This document shows, one piece after another, positions 6,245 to 10,383 of a stretch of 10,383 bases of DNA. The stretch is taken from positions 1 through 10,383 of the forward strand of contig JAJXXG010000744.1 of NCBI GenBank assembly GCA_021781255.1, read 5' to 3'. Both the position numbers and the translations under genes were made by a program. The DNA is from Acidobacteriota bacterium. GTDB lineage: Bacteria; Acidobacteriota; Terriglobia; Terriglobales; Acidobacteriaceae. The notes beneath the pieces are model-generated. The model made no database searches. It was given only the letters and a program-made list of their open reading frames with translations, and was not told the origin of the DNA. Every line of letters starts with the position of its first letter. Position 1 is the stretch's first letter.

Positions 6245-6984
6245 TGATTAATGAGCGAAGCAATGCACGCCGCGCCGAATCCATTGTCAATGTTGACAAC
6301 GGAAACGTTGGGAGAACAGGAGTTGAGCATTCCCAGCAGCGCCGCAATGCCGCCCAGCGAAGCACCATAACCCACGCTTGTGGGAACCGCAATCACCGGC
6401 GCATTCACCAGACCCGCAACGACAGTCGGCAACGCGCCCTCCATCCCCGCGCACACCACCAGCACCCGCGCCGACTGAAGTGAAGTTTTCTGCGCCAGCA
6501 GCCGATGAATTCCCGCCACGCCTACATCGGCAATCAGTTCGACCTCATTGCCCATCAGCCGCGCGGTGATGACTGCCTCCTCTGCAATGGGCAGGTCGCT
6601 GGTGCCTGCGCAGACCACGCTCACCGTTCCCTTGCCCGGCGCCGCCTCAGCCTGCATAAGCGTAATGGCCCGCGCCGTCTCGTGATACTGCGCGCGCGGC
6701 TCCACGGCAAACACCGCCTCAAACGCCTCGCGTGATGCGCGCGTGGCCAGCACATTGCCGCCCGCATGCGCCATGCGGGCGAAGATGTGCGCAACTTGCG
6801 CAGGCGTCTTGCCCTCGGCATAAATCACCTCCGGCATCCCGGTGCGCAGCGAGCGATGATGATCGACCTTGGCAAAGCCCAGGTCCTCAAACGGCAGATC
6901 GCGCAGCCGTTCCAGCGCCTCGTCCACTCCCGAGCGCCCTTCGCGCACTTCGATGAGCAGAGCCTCAATGCGTATGCGATCCAT
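6238..6984 (-). CDS. larB: LarB, carboxylase of nickel-pincer nucleotide cofactor synthesis
   Basis: LarB makes the first dedicated intermediate of the NPN cofactor in the cytoplasm: it carboxylates the pyridinium ring of nicotinic acid adenine dinucleotide and splits off AMP to give P2CMN. The 248-residue protein has family features in order: VDHHRSLRTGMPEVI (residues 40-54), then a PurE-like domain with CAGTSDLPIAEEA (125-137), CAGMEGALPTVVAGL (178-192), VPTSVGYGASLGG (200-212) and NSCSPNVSVVNIDNGFGA (221-238). C223 lies where the catalytic Cys of Lactobacillus LarB is expected, and E182 is in the conserved GMEG motif. The start ATG overlaps the larC stop by one base (TGATG), and AAGGAGG sits 7 bases upstream inside the end of larC, so translation is probably coupled. 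Length is normal. Confidence 0.95.
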   Translation of the reverse strand: MDRIRIEALLIEVREGRSGVDEALERLRDLPFEDLGFAKVDHHRSLRTGMPEVIYAEGKTPAQVAHIFARMAHAGGNVLATRASREAFEAVFAVEPRAQYHETARAITLMQAEAAPGKGTVSVVCAGTSDLPIAEEAVITARLMGNEVELIADVGVAGIHRLLAQKTSLQSARVLVVCAGMEGALPTVVAGLVNAPVIAVPTSVGYGASLGGIAALLGMLNSCSPNVSVVNIDNGFGAACIASLINHI

Positions 6985-8306
6985 CAGCGCTCCTCCTTCC
7001 TCGTCTTTGTGGCCGCGTACAGGCGCATCGCCTCCTGCATCACCTGCTTCAGCGGAACCCTATGCCGCGCCGCGATCTGGCGGCAGTCCTCATACTCTGG
7101 CGCGGCGTTCGCCGCCTCGCCCGACGGCCAGCGCGCAATCTTGATGCGCACTGCGCCCCACTCCGTCTGCACCTCGGCAAACGCGCGCGCCAGCAATTCT
7201 TTGTGCTCCAGCCGCCAGTGCAGCCCGATGGTGGTGGTCTCGCGGAAGAGCAGATCGCGCAGCGCGGGCACAAGGTCCGGCCTGCACAGCACGGTCATCT
7301 GCACCCCCGTGCGGCCCTTCTTCATCTGCACGGCAACGCGATAGACATCCCACGCTCCCGCCTCCAGCAGCAACTCGCTCACGTACGCCAGCAACTGCGG
7401 GCTGGAGTCATCAATCACCGTCTCCATCACCGCAATCGGCTCCACGGCGACATCCTGCGCTGCCTCCTCGCCAACAAGTATGCGCAGCACGTTTGCCTGG
7501 CCCGGCGTATCGCGTCCGCCCGCACCGTAGCCTGACGCGGCAATGCGCATCGCCGGCAGCGGCGCATACTGCACGTTCAGCATGCGCAGAATCACCGCGC
7601 CTGTCGGCGTCACGCGCTCCATCGGCTCGCCAGCGGCATAGACAGGCGCATCGGAAAGCAGAGCCAGCGTAGCCGGCGCGGGCACGGGGAGAATGCCGTG
7701 CGCGCAATGGACCGTGCCGCTGCCCACATTCAGCGGCGACGCAAGCCAGCGGCTCACACCCAGCTCCACGCATCCCGCCGCCGCGCAGACAATATCGACA
7801 ATCGTGTCCACTGCGCCCACCTCGTGAAAATGAACCTTCTCAATGGGAATGGAATGGATGGCCGCCTCAGCCTCGCCCAGCAGTTGAAAGGCGCGCGTGG
7901 CTCGTTCCTTTACACCATCCGCCAGCGGCGCCGCGCCAATGATGGCAAGGATATTTGAAAGCGACCGGTGATGTTCATGCGCGTGCTCGTGCGTGTGTTG
8001 AGCCGGCTGCGGATGCACATGGTGCGCATGGCCGGCGTGCGACTCATGCGTATGCGCTTCGTGGTTGTGATCATGTTCTTCGTGGGTGCGCGGATGGTCA
8101 GCCGCGTGGCCATCCGCAGTCAGCACATCCACCTTGGTTGCGGTAATTCCACCGCGAACCACCTTGCGCATCTCAAGCCGCGCGCCCACGTTCAGCGCCG
8201 CAGCCGTCGCCTGCAGGCTCTCAAACGAGTCACCCGCGTCCACAAGCGCGCCCAGCAGCATGTCGCCGCTGATGCCGGAAAAGCACTCCAGATATCCAAT
8301 TCGCAC
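6984..8306 (-). CDS. larC: LarC, CTP-dependent nickel insertase for the nickel-pincer cofactor, single-ORF form
   Basis: LarC inserts nickel into P2TMN using CTP to form the finished NPN cofactor. The 440-residue protein begins with the family start GYLECFSGISGDMLLGALVD. It has KVHFHEVGAVDTIVDIV (residues 157-173), TPTGAVILRML (233-243) and the C-terminal region AVQMKKGRTGVQMTVLC (325-341). Residues 67-113 are an insertion with 19 histidines plus acidic residues, a likely nickel-holding tail. In Lactobacillus the protein is split (LarC1/LarC2) and completed by ribosomal frameshifting; here both halves are in one frame. The start is a GTG without a clear ribosome binding site, 22 bp after the larE stop. 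It is kept because family members begin at this point and no better start is in frame. Confidence 0.95.
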   Translation of the reverse strand: MRIGYLECFSGISGDMLLGALVDAGDSFESLQATAAALNVGARLEMRKVVRGGITATKVDVLTADGHAADHPRTHEEHDHNHEAHTHESHAGHAHHVHPQPAQHTHEHAHEHHRSLSNILAIIGAAPLADGVKERATRAFQLLGEAEAAIHSIPIEKVHFHEVGAVDTIVDIVCAAAGCVELGVSRWLASPLNVGSGTVHCAHGILPVPAPATLALLSDAPVYAAGEPMERVTPTGAVILRMLNVQYAPLPAMRIAASGYGAGGRDTPGQANVLRILVGEEAAQDVAVEPIAVMETVIDDSSPQLLAYVSELLLEAGAWDVYRVAVQMKKGRTGVQMTVLCRPDLVPALRDLLFRETTTIGLHWRLEHKELLARAFAEVQTEWGAVRIKIARWPSGEAANAAPEYEDCRQIAARHRVPLKQVMQEAMRLYAATKTRKEER

Positions 8307-8328
8307 GAGGGTGATTTTAAACTGCCAG

Positions 8329-9198
8329 CTAGGCTCCGCGCCTCTTCAGAGTTTCCGCGGGCAGAATCGCGTTCAGTGAACCGGAGCGAAAGCCTGCCGC
8401 ATCAAGCGTCACATACTGATAGCCCGCCTTGCGCAACTCCACCGTGATGGCGTCCAGCATCTCCATCGTCACAGCGCGCGGCAACTCGTCGCGGGAAATC
8501 TCCACGCGGGCAAGCTCACCGTGATGGCGCACGCGAAACTCGCGGAAGCCCAACTGCCGCATGCTTTCCTCGGCGCGCTCCACCTGCTCCAGCACCTCGC
8601 GCGTCACAGTGCGGCCATACTCCACGCGCGAGGACAGGCACGGCGCCGCGGGACGGTCCCATAGCGTATAGCCTGCCGCCTTGGCCAGCGTGCGAATCTC
8701 CTGCTTGGTCAGCCCGGCCTCGGCCAGCGGAGCCAGCACGTCATGCTCCTGCGCCGCGCGCTGCCCCGGACGATAATCCCGCGTGTCGTCGGCGTTCATG
8801 CCGTAGGCAATTTGAGCAAAGCCCAACTCCGCGCCCAGAGCCTTCATGCCATCAAACAGCTCCGTCTTGCAGTGGAAGCAGCGGTTGGCGTCGTTGCGCT
8901 GATACTCCGGTTTGTCCAGCTCTTCGGTCCGGATCACGCGCAGCGGCATGCCCACAGTTTCAGCAAAGGCGCGCGCCTGCTCCATATCGCGGCGGGCCAG
9001 GCTGGCGGAGTCGGCCAGCACCGCAAGCATCCTGCTGCCCAGCACGCGATGCGCCGTAGCCGCCAGAAACGCCGAGTCCACGCCGCCGGAATAGGCCACC
9101 ATCACGCTGCCCAGCGCGCGCAGCCGCTCTTCCAGGGCATGCAGCTTGGCTTCCGCCGTGCCAGCGCCTTCTATCCCGGTCTGCGAAATCGCCGCCAT
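8329..9198 (-). CDS. larE: LarE, sulfur insertase for the nickel-pincer cofactor, three-cysteine [4Fe-4S] type
   Basis: LarE is a cytoplasmic PP-loop ATP pyrophosphatase that adenylates the carboxylates of P2CMN and replaces oxygen with sulfur to give P2TMN. The 289-residue protein has the PP-loop YSGGVDSAF (residues 36-44), NADDTRDYRPGQRAA (135-149), PCLSSRVEYG (186-195), RVRHHGELARVEI and the C-terminal GFRSGSLN. C187 corresponds to the sulfur-donating C176 of Lactobacillus LarE. Here C107 and C110 (RCFHC) are also present, giving the three Cys reported to hold a [4Fe-4S] cluster in Thermotoga LarE. In that class the sulfur is thought to be resupplied, so the enzyme need not be sacrificed. 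It is the first gene of larE-larC-larB. The ATG at 9198 has no ribosome binding site and lies 7 bases after a TATAAT box, which suggests a leaderless mRNA. Confidence 0.95.
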   Translation of the reverse strand: MAAISQTGIEGAGTAEAKLHALEERLRALGSVMVAYSGGVDSAFLAATAHRVLGSRMLAVLADSASLARRDMEQARAFAETVGMPLRVIRTEELDKPEYQRNDANRCFHCKTELFDGMKALGAELGFAQIAYGMNADDTRDYRPGQRAAQEHDVLAPLAEAGLTKQEIRTLAKAAGYTLWDRPAAPCLSSRVEYGRTVTREVLEQVERAEESMRQLGFREFRVRHHGELARVEISRDELPRAVTMEMLDAITVELRKAGYQYVTLDAAGFRSGSLNAILPAETLKRRGA

Positions 9199-9205
9199 GG
9201 GAGCG

Positions 9206-9211
9206 ATTATA
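9206..9211 (-). promoter_or_regulatory. -10 box of the larECB promoter, leaderless start
   Basis: TATAAT on the minus strand is a perfect -10 hexamer, ending 7 bases before the A of the larE ATG, so the predicted first transcribed base is at or next to the start codon. No good -35 hexamer is seen at 16-18 bp. This fits the absence of a ribosome binding site before larE. Confidence 0.55.
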
Positions 9212-9234
9212 CCCCGCTGCCAACTCTGCGGTCC

Positions 9235-9244
9235 GAACGCGTTC
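9235..9244. promoter_or_regulatory. 10 bp palindrome in the divergent promoter region
   Basis: GAACGCGTTC is self-complementary and lies in the -35 zone of the larE promoter, between two divergent genes. It could be an operator half-pair, but a 10 bp palindrome in GC-rich DNA can arise by chance. Confidence 0.25.
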
Positions 9245-9270
9245 CCGGGCCAGTTCCAATAGGAATGCGA

Positions 9271-9276
9271 TATACT
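9271..9276 (+). promoter_or_regulatory. Candidate -10 box for the small secreted protein gene
   Basis: TATACT (5 of 6 to consensus) would place the transcript start near 9283, leaving about 29 bases before the ATG at 9312. No convincing -35 is present at the usual distance. TTCC-AATA-GGAA at 9254-9265, just upstream, is a weak inverted repeat. Confidence 0.4.
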
Positions 9277-9298
9277 CCTGACGCAGTCATGATTTTAT

Positions 9299-9303
9299 GG
9301 AGG
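9299..9303 (+). promoter_or_regulatory. Ribosome binding site deciding the start at 9312
   Basis: GGAGG is 8 bases before the ATG at 9312. The in-frame ATG at 9297 overlaps this motif and has nothing comparable before it, so 9312 is the likely start. Confidence 0.8.
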
Positions 9304-9311
9304 TTATCCCG

Positions 9312-9833
9312 ATGCGTTTACAGGCGATAGGTAAACTGGCAGGAGCCGGGGCGCTGGCCCTGGCCATGATGGCGTCTCCGGCACGGACGATGGCGCAGGG
9401 CGGAGGCACCGTGCTCAAGGCGGCGGATGCACAGAAGTTGCTGCCTGCCGCGGTCTATTACAAGGCCCAGTCGGCCAGCACCCAACTGCGCAACTCCGGC
9501 GGAGTAAAGTTCGCCGACGGATATTATCTGCTGGCCACCATGGTCGATACCAGCGGCTACTCCAGCGACGTTTCGGCGAAGTACCAGGCCTACTTCATCA
9601 CCGAAGTGCCCATCAAGATCGGCGGCAAGAGCCTGTCCGCGGGCGTCTACGGCGTAGGCTTCATCCCCGGTGACAAGTTCGTCGTCACCGACGTCGGCGC
9701 GCACGATGTGCTCACCGTCAGCTCCTCGACAGATGCAGCCATCAAGCGCCCCATGCCGTTGCAAGTGCTGGCCGACCCATCCGGCGGCTTCCGCCTCTAC
9801 GAGGGCCGCAAGTACATCCACTTCAGCCGGTAA
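9312..9833 (+). CDS. Small secreted protein of unknown function
   Basis: This 173-residue protein begins with a Sec-type signal peptide: MRLQAIGK, a hydrophobic core AGAGALALAMMA, and a likely cleavage near TMA-Q (about residue 28). The mature part is rich in Gly, Val and Ser and looks beta-rich. It includes VPIKIGGKSLSAGVYGVGFIPG in the middle, a pattern reminiscent of DUF2911-like beta domains (K-I-G-G-K-x-L-x-A-G-x-Y), and ends with GGFRLYEGRKYIHFSR. No catalytic motif is seen and there are no cysteines in the mature part, so no function is assigned. It is transcribed away from larE and converges on the gene at the right edge. A link to nickel cofactor synthesis is not indicated beyond position. 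Confidence 0.85.
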   Translation: MRLQAIGKLAGAGALALAMMASPARTMAQGGGTVLKAADAQKLLPAAVYYKAQSASTQLRNSGGVKFADGYYLLATMVDTSGYSSDVSAKYQAYFITEVPIKIGGKSLSAGVYGVGFIPGDKFVVTDVGAHDVLTVSSSTDAAIKRPMPLQVLADPSGGFRLYEGRKYIHFSR

Positions 9834-9843
9834 GAAGCGAACA

Positions 9844-9891
9844 GTGCTAGCACAGAACGCGGACCTCACGGTCCGCGTTCTGTGCTAGCAC
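9844..9891. terminator. Perfect 22 bp inverted repeat with 4 nt loop between convergent genes
   Basis: The arms at 9844-9865 and 9870-9891 are exact reverse complements around the loop TCAC. The outer ten bases of each arm, GTGCTAGCAC, are themselves a perfect palindrome. The element sits 10 bp after one stop and 11 bp after the other, so it is placed to stop transcription from both sides. Neither side has a run of T, so it is not a classical intrinsic terminator. A REP-like repeat or the remnant of a small mobile element is an alternative. Confidence 0.7.
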
Positions 9892-9902
9892 CTCAGGTTG
9901 AC

Positions 9903-10383
9903 TTACGCCTTGGCGAGAACTCCGCCTGAAACCCGCTCGGCCACCAGTTCGTGACCGCGCGCGAACAGCTCGTCCAGCGAAATCTTGCCTGCGTCCACGT
10001 CCGCCAGAATCGCCCTCTGCGCAGCGTACTCCTTGTTCACGATGCCGGCCTTGGACTGCAGCATGCGCCACGCCTTGCGCCGCTCCACGCAGAACATGAC
10101 CAGTTGCCGCGACAATGCGCGGTACTCCACTTTGCCGTTCTCCTCGAACTTGATATACACGCCAAAGTCCGGGATGAACGCGCGGTGCGCGGGGTTCAGG
10201 TAGCGGCGGTAGACCACATCCTGCTGCGTGATGCGCACCAGCATGTTGTCCAGGTGGATGAGCTTCGCAGCCGCCTCCGGCTTGATCTTCTTCAGGTGGT
10301 TGCGGAAGCGAGCCTCCGTGGTGCACCAGTGCGCCACGGTGTAGCGCATGGCCTCGCCGGTGGACTTGATCTTCGTCTCGTAC
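9903..10383 (-). CDS. Unrecognised protein, C-terminal part only
   Basis: The frame is open from the right edge to a TAA at 9905-9903, giving the last 159 residues. An ATG at 10349 exists, but the frame continues upstream without a stop (YETKIKSTGEA precedes it) and no good ribosome binding site precedes that ATG, so the true start is probably outside the window. The fragment is soluble, mixed in charge and probably helical at the end (KEYAAQRAILADVDAGKISLDELFARGHELVAERV), with a central part HRAFIPDFGVYIKFEENGKVEYRALSRQ split by aromatic residues. I do not recognise a family. No signal peptide or membrane segment is visible in this part. Confidence 0.65.
   Translation of the reverse strand, partial: YETKIKSTGEAMRYTVAHWCTTEARFRNHLKKIKPEAAAKLIHLDNMLVRITQQDVVYRRYLNPAHRAFIPDFGVYIKFEENGKVEYRALSRQLVMFCVERRKAWRMLQSKAGIVNKEYAAQRAILADVDAGKISLDELFARGHELVAERVSGGVLAKA

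Noticed and set aside
7955..8146. Repeat-like CAT/GTG-rich DNA within larC as a possible repeat element
   Set aside because: It is the coding sequence of the His-rich insertion; the repetitiveness follows from His, Glu and Ala codons.
9847..10326. Minus-strand frame of 159 codons overlapping the right-edge gene
   Set aside because: It overlaps in another frame, has a Gly/Arg/His-rich product and ends inside the inverted repeat; the alternative frame gives a normal protein that continues through the window edge.

Overview
The window reads as a GC-rich bacterial chromosome segment. The best guess is an acidobacterium of the Terriglobia/Acidobacteriaceae type. This rests on gene content (several Tat-exported enzymes, a DUF6599 protein beside DUF362 proteins, a small secreted protein of a type I associate with that group) and not on any marker gene, so it is an inference. 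No rRNA, tRNA, CRISPR array, phage or insertion-sequence gene is visible. Almost all coding is on the minus strand.

From right to left on the minus strand there are two functional blocks. Block one (9198 to 6238) is larE-larC-larB, the complete biosynthetic set for the nickel-pincer nucleotide (NPN) cofactor, tightly packed. No larA (the lactate racemase that normally uses the cofactor) lies in the window. LarE has the three-cysteine arrangement of the [4Fe-4S]-dependent, catalytic type. larE has a perfect TATAAT box placed so that its mRNA probably starts at the ATG.

Block two (6052 to 1746) starts after a 185 bp gap with its own candidate promoter and a perfect 16 bp palindrome. It encodes a 545-residue membrane polyferredoxin that looks like NapH fused to NapG (two CPxG membrane motifs, about six [4Fe-4S] sites, an internal twin-arginine segment). 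A short DUF6599 protein with a hydrophobic leader and two different Tat-exported DUF362 proteins follow. Spacing is 12, 48 and 29 bp, so this looks like one operon for an exported redox process whose substrate is unknown. After a further 178 bp comes the start of a Tat-exported GH127-type (DUF1680) beta-L-arabinofuranosidase-like enzyme, cut by the left window edge.

To the right of larE, a 113 bp divergent promoter region leads to a small secreted protein of unknown function on the plus strand. That gene converges on an unrecognised minus-strand gene cut by the right edge. Between the two stops lies a perfect 22 bp inverted repeat whose arm ends are themselves palindromes. It is probably a bidirectional terminator or a REP-like repeat.

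The most novel item is the polyferredoxin/DUF6599/DUF362/DUF362 cluster. The larA-less NPN operon next to it raises the untested idea that the two are connected.
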